Positions 1 through 8,693 of a stretch of 64,000 nt of DNA are shown piece after piece. The stretch's first letter is position 1. Each line of letters opens with the position of its first letter. The notes beneath the pieces were generated by a model, which saw only the letters and a list, made by a program, of their open reading frames with translations, did not search any database and was not told where the DNA came from. A program made the position numbers and the translations under genes. The stretch comes from JAENWD01 sp963796915 (GTDB lineage Bacteria > Acidobacteriota > Vicinamibacteria > Vicinamibacterales > JAENWD01), in the NCBI GenBank assembly GCA_963796915.1, contig CAWCNI010000002.1, positions 1,178,001 through 1,242,000 on the forward strand, read 5' to 3'.

Positions 1-371
1 TAGCCGACATCCAGGCCGGCGGCGATGGCGCACAGAACCGGGACGACGAGGCACAACACCAGGACGACGAGGGAGAACACGATTTGCCGCGGGCCCTCCT
101 TGCCGAGCCCGCTGAAGAACTGCGGGCCGACGCCGAAGCCAACGGCAAACAGGAACATCAGGAAGAAGGTGGACTTGATGGGGCCGTCGACCGTGATCCC
201 CAGCTGGCCGATGAGGACACCGGCCAGCAGGGTCGCGGTCACACTTCCGAGCGAGAACCCAAAAAGCTTCAGGGGGCCGACGGTGAACCCCAGCGCGAGC
301 GCGAAGAACACGGCGAGCTCGGGGTGAGCCCGCAGCGTGTCGACGAGCCAGCGGACGACAGCGATGTCCAT
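1..371 (-). CDS. aspT: AspT-type aspartate:alanine antiporter, N-terminal part (cut by window edge)
   Basis: Integral membrane transporter of the AAEx (AspT/YidE/YbjL) family, probably exchanging aspartate for alanine. Only the first 123 residues are in the window. They read as an N-terminal helix pair followed by the family-typical stretches TVGPLKLFGFSLGSV, LLAGVLIGQLGI and FAVGFGVGPQFF. The ATG at 371 lies 12 nt after the asparaginase stop. As the last visible gene of an operon with a periplasmic asparaginase and glutaminase, it would take up the aspartate released. The family assignment is firm from the motifs; the substrate is inferred from AspT homology and context. Confidence 0.85.
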   Translation of the reverse strand, partial: MDIAVVRWLVDTLRAHPELAVFFALALGFTVGPLKLFGFSLGSVTATLLAGVLIGQLGITVDGPIKSTFFLMFLFAVGFGVGPQFFSGLGKEGPRQIVFSLVVLVLCLVVPVLCAIAAGLDVG

Positions 372-383
372 GGTATTTCGACG

Positions 384-1458
384 TCAGTACTTGTCGAACA
401 TGTCCTGGACTTGCTTGGGATCCGAGGTCTGCGTCAGCGCGAGCTTCAGCAGGACCCGGGACTTCGAGGGATTGAGCTCCTTGGACGCGACGGTCCCGAC
501 CTTGTCGTCGTCGACTTCGATGTTGCGCCGGACGATCCCTTCGCCGACGCGGCTCGCCCGCACGACCACGACGCCCTTGGCGATCGCCCGCTTGATGGCG
601 TCGAGCGCCGGGGTCGTCATGTTGCCGTCGCCGACACCGGCGATGACCAGTCCCTTGGCGCCGTTGGCGACGGCCGCGTCGATCAGGTCCGGCGACATGC
701 CGGCGGTGGCGTAAATGACATCCACGCGCGGCAAGGTCTGGCCGACGGCGACAGAGAATGGCGTTCCCGTCGTATGGGCCCGCATCGGCTTCCGGGAGAA
801 TTCACGGTCGTCGAACAGGCAGACGCCGACGAGCCCGACCTCGGGCGAGACGAAGGTCTCGACGTCGGTGGTGTGGCGCTTGGTGATCGCGCGCGCGCCG
901 TGGATGTCGTCGTTGGCGACGACCAGGACGCCGAGGCCTTTGGCCCTCGCATCAGACGCGACGCCGACGGCGTTGTAGATGTTCAACGGCCCGTCGGCGC
1001 TGAGCGACGTCGATGGCCGCATCGAGCCGGTGAGGACGACGGGCTTGTCGGTCTTGACCACGAGGTTGAGAAAATACGCCGTCTCTTCCATCGTGTCCGT
1101 GCCGTGCGTGATGGCGATGCCGTCGACATCCGATTGCGCCGCCAGGCGGTTGACCTCAGTCGCCAGCTTGATCCAGAATCTCGTCGTTCATGTCCTGGCT
1201 GCCGACCGACGACACCTGCACGCCGCGGACGTCGGCGAACTTCTTCATCTGCGGTACCGCGGCGATGAGCACGTCGACCGCGACCGCGCCGGATTTGTAT
1301 CCGGCGGCGGTCGTGGATTCTGCGGAGCCGGCAATCGTGCCGCCGGTTGCGACGATGACGATGCGGGGGCGCGCGGTCTGGGCAGCCATCGGCAGCGTGC
1401 AACACATCACCGCTGCAACGCCGGCAAGTCCCAACCGCGCATATGAGAGATGTGGCAT
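384..1458 (-). pseudogene. ansB: type II L-asparaginase, frameshifted as read
   Basis: Periplasmic L-asparaginase hydrolysing asparagine to aspartate and ammonia. The ATG at 1458 has GGAGG just upstream and opens a signal peptide ending near MAAQTARPR. The first catalytic loop ATGGTIAG (about residues 37-44) follows. After DMNDEIL the reading frame is lost at an extra C at 1173/1174. Dropping it restores DEILIKLATEVNRLAA and the second catalytic motif THGTDTMEE, then VLTGSMRP and a normal C-terminus ending DMFDKY. As read the gene is two pieces (1156-1458 and 384-1091). A one-base consensus error is more likely than true decay because every other motif is intact. Confidence 0.9.
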
Positions 1459-1488
1459 CACGCCCTCCAGCCTTGAATTGCGGCGCAA

Positions 1489-2523
1489 CTACTGCGCCCG
1501 CACTGCATACGGGTTGCCGCCGAGCGCGTTCGAGATGTCGGTGATTGCGCGCTGCGCCCGGATGCTGTTGCCGGCGTCGTCGAGGGGCGGCGAGACCACC
1601 GCGATGCCGAACTTGCCAGGCGAGACGGCGATGAGGCCGCCGCCGACGCCGCTCTTGGCCGGAAGCCCGGTGTGATACAGCCACTTGCCGGAGTCGTCAT
1701 ACAGACCGGCGGTCGCCATCACCGCGAGGACACCGGGAACCTTGGCGGCGTCAAGCACGCGCTTGCCGGTCACCGGGTTCTTCCCGCCCGCCGCCAGCGT
1801 CGAGGCCATCGTCGCCAGGTCCTTCGCGTTGACGCCGATCGAGCACTGACGCGTGTAGAGGTCGACGGCCTGCTGCCAGTTCGACTTGATGTAGCCGTAG
1901 GCCAGCATCAGCGCGCCGATCGCCTGGTTGCGCTGGTTGGAGTCCGACTCGGACTTGTAGACGTCCTGCAGCACGCTCAGTGACCGCCCGGCGGCGTCGT
2001 TGTGGAAGCCGATGATCTTGTTCCACACGTCATCGGCGCTGTTGCCGGTCACCATGCTGGTGGCCGAAATCGCGCCCGGATTCACCAGCGGGTTCATTTC
2101 CGCGGCGCCGGTGCCGACGACGGTCTTCACGGCTTCGACCGCGATGATCGAGTTGAACCGCGCGCCGGTGGCATCCACGCCGATGCGCTTCTCGACAGAG
2201 TCGAGCCCCTGCTCCTGGATGACCTGAGCCATCGTGAAGACCTTGGAGATCGACTGGATCGACACCTCGGTCTTGACGTCGCCCGCGGTGTAGACCTTGC
2301 CATCGGCGGTGACGACGGCGATGCCGAACAGATTCGGATCGACCTTGGCCAGGGCCGGGATGTAGTCGGCGTTCTTGCCTTCCTGGAGGCCTTTGAACTT
2401 CGCGTAGGCGGCGTCTACCGCCTTCTGCACGTCAGCCGGCGCCTGCGCCTGCGGCCGCGCCCCGGTCAGGGTCAGCGCCAGCAGCGCCGTAACAGCGGCG
2501 AAGCCGCGATATCCCTTCAACAT
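1489..2523 (-). CDS. glsA: exported glutaminase
   Basis: Glutaminase of the serine-dependent, beta-lactamase-fold family, converting glutamine to glutamate and ammonia. The catalytic pair is visible in VSIQSISKVF (Ser91 and Lys94 of the SxxK motif), followed by the family blocks RFNSIIAVEAVK, NPLVNPGAI and SGVGGGLIAVSPG. Unlike typical cytoplasmic GlsA it begins with a hydrophobic signal-like segment (GFAAVTALLALTLTGARPQAQA), so it is probably periplasmic. The start at 2523 is chosen because GGAGG lies upstream; the open frame extends seven codons further. The asparaginase start lies about 30 nt downstream of its stop, and the porin before it ends 2 nt upstream, so the genes are one transcription unit. 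Confidence 0.93.
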   Translation of the reverse strand: MLKGYRGFAAVTALLALTLTGARPQAQAPADVQKAVDAAYAKFKGLQEGKNADYIPALAKVDPNLFGIAVVTADGKVYTAGDVKTEVSIQSISKVFTMAQVIQEQGLDSVEKRIGVDATGARFNSIIAVEAVKTVVGTGAAEMNPLVNPGAISATSMVTGNSADDVWNKIIGFHNDAAGRSLSVLQDVYKSESDSNQRNQAIGALMLAYGYIKSNWQQAVDLYTRQCSIGVNAKDLATMASTLAAGGKNPVTGKRVLDAAKVPGVLAVMATAGLYDDSGKWLYHTGLPAKSGVGGGLIAVSPGKFGIAVVSPPLDDAGNSIRAQRAITDISNALGGNPYAVRAQ

Positions 2524-2525
2524 GA

Positions 2526-3833
2526 CTAACCTCCAAGCTTCCACGAGAAGTTGTATTTGAACGAGAACTGGAGCTTGAGTCCGTCGCTCTGGAACCCGTC
2601 GGAAAAGTTCTCACGCCGGCCCCACTGAAGTTCGCCGCCGACCATCATGTTCGGCACCGGGTGATACAGCAGGTTGCCGAGCGCGTACTGCCCGACATGG
2701 AACGCATCGGGTGCCTGCCCATCGGTGTTGTCGTTGTCCTGGCGAGAATACCCAATCGAGCTGGTGAACTTCTCGTTCCACGTGTGATCGAGGAAGAGCA
2801 CGAGCCCGGTGATCTGGATGGGCTTGCCGAGGATCGGCGTGACGACGTTCGACAGCTGGTTGACGATGCCGATGTCCACCGGCGAGTCGTTCATGTAGTT
2901 CTGGATGCCCTTGCCGAACGCGAACTGCACCCGCAGCACGTCGCTCTTGCCGAAATTGAGGTTCGAGCTCAGGTTCAGGCCCCATCCGGTGGCGTCGCCA
3001 GAGAGGTTGAACTGGTCGTCGAGCACGTCGTCCCACTTGATGCGGCGGAGGATGCCGGCGGCGCGAACGTAGCCCCACTTCTGCGTGTACTTGTAGGCGC
3101 CGGAAAAGTCAGGCAGCGGGAATCGCGGCTTGATGTTCTGGAGCTCGATGCGGTCGCTGTAGACGCCCGAGTCGCCACTGGCGCCCGGACGCTCGAGGGC
3201 CAGGGTGACGGAGTGTTCCCCCTTGACCGGCATCCAGCGCACCTGCACGTTGCGGAAGAACACCATGCCGGTCGGTCCCCAGTATTCGAGCGAGTTCGGG
3301 AAGACGTCGGGATCCATGAACGGGCTCCACGTCTGACCGGCGCCGAATGCGCCCAACTCACCCTAGGCATGCCGCAGGCGGAAGGTGGTCTGCCCCTCGT
3401 CGACGCCCGTGCCGAACAACTCGAACTCGAACGTCGTCTTCAAGTCGCCCAGTGCCGTTGGCGTCGACGACCTGAAACCCAGGCGGCTCTGGCGCACGCC
3501 GGCGAAGGTGCTGCCGTCTTTGCCGTACTGGTCCTCGAACGAGGGCAGCTTGGTGACGCGCAGGGTGTCTGTCCAGTCCGGGTCGATCTGCTTGAAGTTG
3601 TGGCCGATGTCGAGCATCGCGAAGCCGTAAATCTCGAACGTCGACGCCACCGACTGGTCCTTCGCCGCCGCGGCGTTGTCGGCGCTGCCACCGGAGGACT
3701 CCGCAGCGGCTTCGGTTTCAACGGCCTTCTGGATCTGGACTGGCGACTGTGCGTGTGACGGCATCGCGAGCGCGAGCGTCCCCAGGCCGAGCAGGAACAC
3801 CCGGACCGACAAACTCCGAACACGTCTACCCAT
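2526..3833 (-). pseudogene. DcaP-like outer-membrane porin with in-frame amber codon
   Basis: Trimeric-porin-like protein of the DcaP family, which forms outer-membrane channels for small, often anionic, solutes. ATG 3833 has GGAGGAG six bases upstream and starts a signal peptide ending MPSHAQ. A short helical linker (VQIQKAVETEAAAE) and the barrel (FEIYGFAMLDIGHNFKQ) follow. Translation meets TAG at 3363-3365 inside FRLRHA-stop-GELGAF. The frame continues unchanged through the hallmark GQTWSPFMDPDVFPN to a C-terminal strand ending FSWKLGG. DcaP relatives have a tyrosine at the stop position, so a single C for G change at 3363 explains it. It is either a recent nonsense mutation or a sequence error. 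Confidence 0.85.
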
Positions 3834-3865
3834 TGCTCTCCTCCAAGGTTTCGAAAACTGCGCCT

Positions 3866-4999
3866 TCATTTCGCGTGCGACCTTTCCCATGCGCGGACCT
3901 TGCGCCGACCTTCGTCGAAAATCCGCTGGTAGTTGCCTTTCCTCACTTTCAGGCTCGCCTCCGGCGTCAGTTGCGCCCAGACGGGAGCCCACATGTCGAA
4001 CACGGCGTAGTACGGCTCCGGCGCAGCCGGCGCCACCGTGTCAGTGCCGAACAGGAAGCGATCGGGATGCGCGTTGAGCATGGTGACGACGCGCGCGATC
4101 GAGTCCTTCGACGCGATGGCGTACTTGGCGACCTCGTCCCACGAGATGTCGAAGTTCACGTGGCTCAATTCCGGATCGGCGATGAGCGACTCGACAATCT
4201 CGAGCTGAGTCGTCGGCCGTTCGGCGGCCTCGGCCGACGACCGGACCGGGTGGACGATGCGCCCGAGGCCGACGTGGGCCCAGATGATCGACGCGTTGCG
4301 GTGCCGCTTCAGGAGCGCCTTCATCTGCGAGAGATAGGCCGGCTCGGTGTTGTCCTTGGCGAACGGCACGTCGATGTCGTTGTGGATGAGGACCACCAGG
4401 CCGGTTTCCGCAGCGAAGTCGAGGATGCGATCGAGTGCCGGGTTGGTCAGGCTCGCGGTTTCGCCGGAAATCTTCGCCGAGACGAATTCCTTGTGGATGC
4501 TGAACTCGCCGATGCCGGTGAAGACGCCGGGAAAGACCTCGAGGACACGCCGGATGTGATCGACGCCATACATGTCGGCGGGGTTGAAGCCGGTGATCAT
4601 CGGATCGAAGCGGGCTTGCTCGGCGGGGGAGAGCGAGCGGTAGGCGCTGGCGATGTAGGCGTCGGTAAAGGAGTAGTAGTAGAGCGGCGCGTCAGTCTGC
4701 AGGTAATAGGTTGGCGCGTAGTCGCCAGAGTTGGCGTACGACCACTGCTGCTGCAGCGGGATGCCGAACAGCGTCGAGCGGCCGACGCGCGTGCCCATGA
4801 TCTCCAGGAAGCGGTGGACGTCGGTGCCCTTCTGAACGTAGTTCGTCAGGTGGAAGTGCGAGTCGTAGAACTCGTTGTCGGCGCCCTGGCCCTGGGCATC
4901 GAGCGGCCGCGCGCGGACGACGACGAGCAGCAGCAGCGTCAGCGCGAAAAGGAGCGCTGTGAGAACAACAGTGGAATGGGACGAAGGTCTGCGAGTCAT
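3866..4999 (-). CDS. exported amidohydrolase (metal-dependent TIM-barrel hydrolase)
   Basis: Metal-dependent hydrolase of the amidohydrolase_2 superfamily, with an N-terminal signal/anchor (residues 11-36, rich in Leu and Val). Candidate metal ligands are the HxH of YDSHFHLT (His48, His50), a histidine in VLIHNDIDV, another in IIWAHVGLG and the aspartate of FLFGTD. Substrate is unknown. It sits between two porins in the Asn/Gln operon: 12 nt after the DUF3011 porin, with its stop overlapping an unused ATG of the DcaP frame. An amide or peptide substrate entering through these porins is plausible but not shown. Confidence 0.8.
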   Translation of the reverse strand: MTRRPSSHSTVVLTALLFALTLLLLVVVRARPLDAQGQGADNEFYDSHFHLTNYVQKGTDVHRFLEIMGTRVGRSTLFGIPLQQQWSYANSGDYAPTYYLQTDAPLYYYSFTDAYIASAYRSLSPAEQARFDPMITGFNPADMYGVDHIRRVLEVFPGVFTGIGEFSIHKEFVSAKISGETASLTNPALDRILDFAAETGLVVLIHNDIDVPFAKDNTEPAYLSQMKALLKRHRNASIIWAHVGLGRIVHPVRSSAEAAERPTTQLEIVESLIADPELSHVNFDISWDEVAKYAIASKDSIARVVTMLNAHPDRFLFGTDTVAPAAPEPYYAVFDMWAPVWAQLTPEASLKVRKGNYQRIFDEGRRKVRAWERSHAK

Positions 5000-5011
5000 G
5001 TCACTCGCTGA

Positions 5012-6607
5012 CTAGAAGTTCATCTCGAGGTTGACGTGGAAGACATTGCCCGTGGCGCCGACCGGATAGGGATAGGCGGTGTAGCCCACTGGGGATCGAT
5101 TCACGTGCATCACCTCGGCGTTGAGGCGAATCCCGCGTTCCTTCATCACGTACCAGTTCTCTCCGCCGCGCACTTCCCAGTCATCGCCGTAGTGTCCGAA
5201 CACCTGCGAGGCGCCGAAGTAGAGCTGAACTGTCTTGGGGACGACCATCGCGGAGGTCTGCAGCTGGTAGCCGTGGTCGTTGATGTTGGCGATGCCGCCG
5301 GTGCCGACGCCGCTGAAATTGCTCAACCAGCGCGAGTAGTACTCGCCTTCGAGCGACATGCCCTTGTACTTGATGCCGGCATCGAGGCTCATCATCTTGT
5401 AGTCCACCTCGTTGACGGTGATGCCGGGTCCGAACAAGTCCGGCGTGAAGATGACGCTGCCGTCGGTCAGCCGGATCTGGCTGTTCTCGATGCCGTTGGT
5501 GCCGGGCTGGCTCTGCTTCTCCTCGAGGCTGTGACTGAAGTGGACGCCCAGTCGGGTCGCAACCTTCTGGTGATCGTCGTAGTCGCCGAAGGTGTTCCAC
5601 AGACCGAACTCGCCGGTGCTTGGCAGCCACTGCAGTGAGTAGGACTGCGTGTCGAACTTGTTGTCGAGCTGCGCCGCGCTGACGCCGAGGGTGCTCAGGT
5701 TGTTGGCGAACATCACGTTGTATTTGAGCTTGGTGTTGAGCTCGCCCTTGAACCAGACGCCGGAGGTGTACGACCCGCGGAAGAACTCGTCGGCAATCAG
5801 GCGGTCGTCGACGCCGAGCCAGTAGGGGAACTGGCCCTCTGTGCTTCGCACCGTAGGCAGCGACGTAATGCCGACACCGACGCTCACGTGACGGTTGAAG
5901 GTCCAGGTGAGGTTGCCCGCGCCGACCACCTGCGCCGGGTCGCCCTGCGATGCGTTCGACGACCAGACATACAGGTAGTAGCGCATCTTCGGCGTGAGGA
6001 ACCAGCCGGAGAACGGCGCGAAGAACTTCTGGAGCTGGACATCCTGACGGCGCTCGACGGTGTGCGTGTTGCCAAAGGCATCGACGTACGAGCTGTCCAG
6101 ACCCATCTGGTTCAGGTAGCGCCCGTAGCTGAAGAGCCGGAAATAGATCTGGCCCTTGTCGTTGTCGACGAGCAGGAAGCCGACGTTCGGAATGTGGCTG
6201 AGAGGCTTGGGCTTGGTCTCTTGCGGCTCCGAGCTCGGTCCGGTGACGAACTCGGCGCTGCAGCCGTCCGAGACCCAGACGCTGGTCTGATCGTAGCCCC
6301 ACGTCTTGCCGAGCAGGCATGGCGCCGCGCCTGTCGACCGCAGCAGCACGACGCCCTTCGACGTGTCGGCGGGGCAACTCGCCCGTTCACCGGGCTTGGA
6401 AGTGCAGGTCACTGTCGGGGCGACAGCTTGCGACGCCGCCGCGCTTTGTCCGATCGGTGCGTCCTTTGGATTGGCCTTCTGCGTGTCCTGCGCTGTGGCA
6501 GGTGCCGCCAGGAAGGCGAGAAGCATGAGAGTCGCCGCTGCGAGCCGAGCACCGGCAGGCGCTGCGGCTTCGCGTGACTCGCCGTCCGGAAGGATCCGTG
6601 AGCTCAT
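5012..6607 (-). CDS. DUF3011-domain outer-membrane porin
   Basis: Outer-membrane beta-barrel protein. After a signal-like segment ending PATAQD, residues about 62-125 form a DUF3011 module with its conserved GKTWGYDQTSVWVSDGCSAEF and four cysteines. The rest alternates aromatic beta-strands (IYFRLFSYGRYLNQ, MRYYLYVWSSNA, WYVMKERGIRLNAEVMHVN) and ends NVFHVNLEMNF with the terminal Phe typical of Omp85-assembled barrels. The ATG at 6607 is preceded immediately by GGGGAG, and a sigma-54-like promoter lies only about 13 nt upstream, so the true start may be further in. It is the first gene of the Asn/Gln operon and probably the outer-membrane entry route. Confidence 0.75.
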   Translation of the reverse strand: MSSRILPDGESREAAAPAGARLAAATLMLLAFLAAPATAQDTQKANPKDAPIGQSAAASQAVAPTVTCTSKPGERASCPADTSKGVVLLRSTGAAPCLLGKTWGYDQTSVWVSDGCSAEFVTGPSSEPQETKPKPLSHIPNVGFLLVDNDKGQIYFRLFSYGRYLNQMGLDSSYVDAFGNTHTVERRQDVQLQKFFAPFSGWFLTPKMRYYLYVWSSNASQGDPAQVVGAGNLTWTFNRHVSVGVGITSLPTVRSTEGQFPYWLGVDDRLIADEFFRGSYTSGVWFKGELNTKLKYNVMFANNLSTLGVSAAQLDNKFDTQSYSLQWLPSTGEFGLWNTFGDYDDHQKVATRLGVHFSHSLEEKQSQPGTNGIENSQIRLTDGSVIFTPDLFGPGITVNEVDYKMMSLDAGIKYKGMSLEGEYYSRWLSNFSGVGTGGIANINDHGYQLQTSAMVVPKTVQLYFGASQVFGHYGDDWEVRGGENWYVMKERGIRLNAEVMHVNRSPVGYTAYPYPVGATGNVFHVNLEMNF

Positions 6608-6619
6608 CTCCCCGCTGTC

Positions 6620-6635
6620 AGCACGGCATGTGCCA
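6620..6635 (-). promoter_or_regulatory. candidate sigma-54 promoter, Asn/Gln operon
   Basis: The minus strand reads TGGCACATGCCGTGCT: GG at 6634/6633 and GC at 6622/6621, the exact 10-bp separation of the -24/-12 consensus (TGGCAC-N5-TTGCW). The identical 16-mer occurs at 13120-13135. Predicted transcription start is near 6609, unusually close to the annotated ATG. Confidence 0.6.
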
Positions 6636-6717
6636 CGGGCCCGCAGGCACGCCTCAGGGGATAAGTCGTTGATAGTGAAGGACTGTGCGCGTTGCGAGCA
6701 GGGTTGGTACGACGGGC

Positions 6718-6744
6718 GCCTCCGGCATTCCGGAGGACCTCCGG
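6718..6744. repeat. palindromic element copy 1 (possible activator site)
   Basis: Contains CCTCCGGCATTCCGGAGG, an inverted repeat of CTCCGG/CCGGAG, followed by a further CCTCCGG half-site. It lies about 85-110 bp upstream of the -24 box at 6634, the usual distance for an enhancer-binding-protein site. Confidence 0.65.
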
Positions 6745-6916
6745 TACGAAGCGTCGTATTGCCCGAACCCGAGGGGCTGAAGATCACGCCCCGATTCGCG
6801 ATGGCCGTCGTCAACGGGAGCGGCGCCGATCGTGCACGCCGTCCGCTGGAGCCTCCAAATCGCGCACTCCCGAGCGGCAGTGGGACCGGTCAACAGTTCA
6901 GTGTTGAAGCGCACGG

Positions 6917-6945
6917 GGTTCCGGAGTATCTCCGTCGGAGCGGAG
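6917..6945. repeat. palindromic element copy 2, degenerate
   Basis: GGTTCCGGAGTATCTCCG followed by TCGGAGCGGAG keeps the CCGGAG and CTCCG half-sites but lacks the leading CTCCGG. The closest relative is the copy at 36441-36478. It is 60-90 bp upstream of the plus-strand promoter at 7006. Confidence 0.45.
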
Positions 6946-7005
6946 AGCCTGAGCCTCGCCGGCGGCCGATTGGCGTAAAACAACGTTGATCCGGGCCGTC
7001 ACGAC

Positions 7006-7021
7006 TGGCACACGACGTGCC
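7006..7021 (+). promoter_or_regulatory. candidate sigma-54 promoter, LPxTG gene
   Basis: TGGCACACGACGTGCC matches TGGCAC-N5-TTGCW except for G and C at the outer -12 positions, with correct GG-GC spacing. Predicted start is near 7032, about 130 nt before the gene at 7165. Confidence 0.5.
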
Positions 7022-7164
7022 CTTCGCGGTCCTGCCGTCGCGGCGCGTGGGTCACCGCGAAAATGGCCCGGCAGACTTCGGGTGCAAGTGGCTCAGCAGT
7101 GGGAACGGATACGGGCAGACCGGGTCTCGGTCTGCGCGTAGGAATTGGACCAATAGGAGGCGTT

Positions 7165-7959
7165 ATGACGCGTGCAGTGAGTCGGCTTGTGTTGTGTGGT
7201 GCGCTCGTGTGTCTGACAGCGGCTGCGGCGTCGGCGCAGACGACAACGACGTCTTCGGCGACCAAGAAGTTCCACGTCATCGAAGTGGCAGGCAACGCGC
7301 TGGTTGTCAAGCTGCCCGAAGGAACGAGGGAACTGACGGTGCCGGACGACTTCAGGTTCAACGTCGACGGGAAGATGTTGTCGGTGCATGAACTCAAGCC
7401 CGGCATGGATGGCACCGCGACGATCACCACGACGACGACGGTCACCCCCGTCACCGTGACCGAGGTGAAGAACGGCACCGTGATGAAGAACCTGGGCACG
7501 AGCATCCTCGTGCGCACCGAAGCCGGCATGAAGATGTTCTCGCAGGCCGACATCGACAAGCGCGGCGTCAAGATCTGGCGCGACGGCCAGCTTGCCGAGC
7601 TCACGGACTTCCGTGAAAACGACAAGATCACCGCCACCATCGTCACCTCGTTCCCGCCGAAGGTGTTGACGCAGAAGCAGGTCGACGCGACGCTCGCCAA
7701 GAGCGGCGGCGCACCGGCGGCGGCAATGGCGGCCCCGTCTGCCGCGGCGCCCTCGATGGCAGCGGCATCGCCTGAAGCGCCGAAGCACCTGCCGAAGACC
7801 GGCAGTTCACTGCCCCTGCTTGGGCTCACCGGCGTCGCCGTCACTTCTCGCGGCGTTGGCGCTGACCGTCAGGCGTCGCGTGACGTCCTAGCGTTCGCCA
7901 AATCGATGTCGGGCCGCGACCACGATCGGCAGCGGAACCCGAGCGATGTTTCAGGTTGA
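7165..7959 (+). CDS. exported protein with LPxTG-type C-terminal tail, tail frameshifted
   Basis: Start ATG 7165 follows AGGAGG at good spacing; the frame is open further upstream. A signal peptide (LVLCGALVCLTAAAASAQ) leads into a Thr-rich domain of unknown function with a repeated beta-rich pattern (FHVIEVAGNALVVKLPEGTR and NGTVMKNLGTSILVRTEAG). An Ala/Pro-rich spacer then leads to HLPKTGSSLPLLGLTGVA. As read the frame then runs to 7959 with a polar tail. Removing one C at 7838/7839 gives GVASLLAALALTVRRRVTS and a stop at 7889-7891: a complete LPxTG, hydrophobic helix and Arg-rich tail signal. Function unknown; no sortase is encoded in the window. Confidence 0.75.
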   Translation: MTRAVSRLVLCGALVCLTAAAASAQTTTTSSATKKFHVIEVAGNALVVKLPEGTRELTVPDDFRFNVDGKMLSVHELKPGMDGTATITTTTTVTPVTVTEVKNGTVMKNLGTSILVRTEAGMKMFSQADIDKRGVKIWRDGQLAELTDFRENDKITATIVTSFPPKVLTQKQVDATLAKSGGAPAAAMAAPSAAAPSMAAASPEAPKHLPKTGSSLPLLGLTGVAVTSRGVGADRQASRDVLAFAKSMSGRDHDRQRNPSDVSG

Positions 7960-7994
7960 GGCGCCTCTTCCTTCCCCGGAAGCGAGAGGTGCCT
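7959..7994 (+). terminator. stem-loop between LPxTG gene and DUF502 gene
   Basis: AGGCGCCTCTTCCTTCC pairs with GGAAGCGAGAGGTGCCT around a three-base loop, with a few mismatches. A moderately T-rich run follows (TCGCTTTCG). It could be a weak terminator or attenuator. Confidence 0.45.
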
Positions 7995-8034
7995 CGCTTT
8001 CGTTCGCATGAAGAAAGGGCCGTCAAGGGCCCAC

Positions 8035-8661
8035 ATGAAATACGCACGCGAGTTCATCTGGAATACGGTGGTCGGCGGGCTGTTCATCGTCGTGCCCGTC
8101 TACCTGGCCGTGCTGCTCCTGCTCAAGGGCATGAAGTCTGTTGGCGCCCTGGTGCGGCCAATCGCCGTCCTCATCCCCGACTGGCTCCCGGCTGAGGGCC
8201 TGTTGTCGTTGGCCGCGGTGCTGCTGTTCTGTTTTCTCGTCGGGGTCGCCGTGCGGACCCCGGTGGGACGTGCAGTGCGCGAGCGCGTCGAGGTGGTGTT
8301 CTTCGAGAGGCTCCCGGGGTACGGCCTGCTGCGCAGCCTGACGCAGCGACTCGCAGGCGACGAGGAGGAGCAGGCCTGGCAACCGGCGTTGATAGAGATC
8401 GAGGACGCGCTGGTCCCGGGTTTCATCATCGAGGAGCTCGATGACGGGCGGCTCACTGTCTTCGTCCCGTCAGTGCCGACTCCACTGGCAGGAGCGGTCT
8501 ACGTCCTGGCCCGTGAACGCGTGCACGTCCTCGACGTCCCGTTCACCCAGGCCATCAGCTCGGTCTCCCGGTGGGGAGCCGGGTCGAAAGACCTCGTGGC
8601 GGCGATGCGGAAAGACGTGACGGGCCCGGTCAGTTTGAAAGTCGAGACACGCACTCCGTGA
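8035..8661 (+). CDS. DUF502 family membrane protein
   Basis: Inner-membrane protein of the DUF502 family; function unknown. Two N-terminal membrane segments (VVGGLFIVVPVYLAVLLLL and LLSLAAVLLFCFLVGVAV) flank a Pro-containing loop. The conserved DUF502 soluble part follows, with YGLLRSLTQ, VPGFIIEELDDGRLTVFVPS and SSVSRWGAGS. A start at 8035 places the first helix at the usual distance from the N-terminus; an in-frame ATG at 8008 would add nine residues. It is followed by a SYLF-domain gene on the same strand. Confidence 0.88.
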   Translation: MKYAREFIWNTVVGGLFIVVPVYLAVLLLLKGMKSVGALVRPIAVLIPDWLPAEGLLSLAAVLLFCFLVGVAVRTPVGRAVRERVEVVFFERLPGYGLLRSLTQRLAGDEEEQAWQPALIEIEDALVPGFIIEELDDGRLTVFVPSVPTPLAGAVYVLARERVHVLDVPFTQAISSVSRWGAGSKDLVAAMRKDVTGPVSLKVETRTP

Positions 8662-8693
8662 GGCGCCAATGATTGCGCGCAAGGAGCATTGAG

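Larger units (their letters stand above)
6608..7164. promoter_or_regulatory. divergent control region between Asn/Gln operon and LPxTG gene
   Basis: No credible gene in 557 bp. It contains two -24/-12-type promoters pointing outward (6620-6635 minus, 7006-7021 plus) and one CTCCGG/CCGGAG palindrome set upstream of each (6718-6744 and about 6917-6945). The symmetry suggests two separately activated promoters. Confidence 0.6.

Noticed and set aside
1156..1489. Programmed frameshift in the asparaginase gene
   Set aside because: No slippery run or downstream structure, and the same kind of lesion occurs in many unrelated genes.
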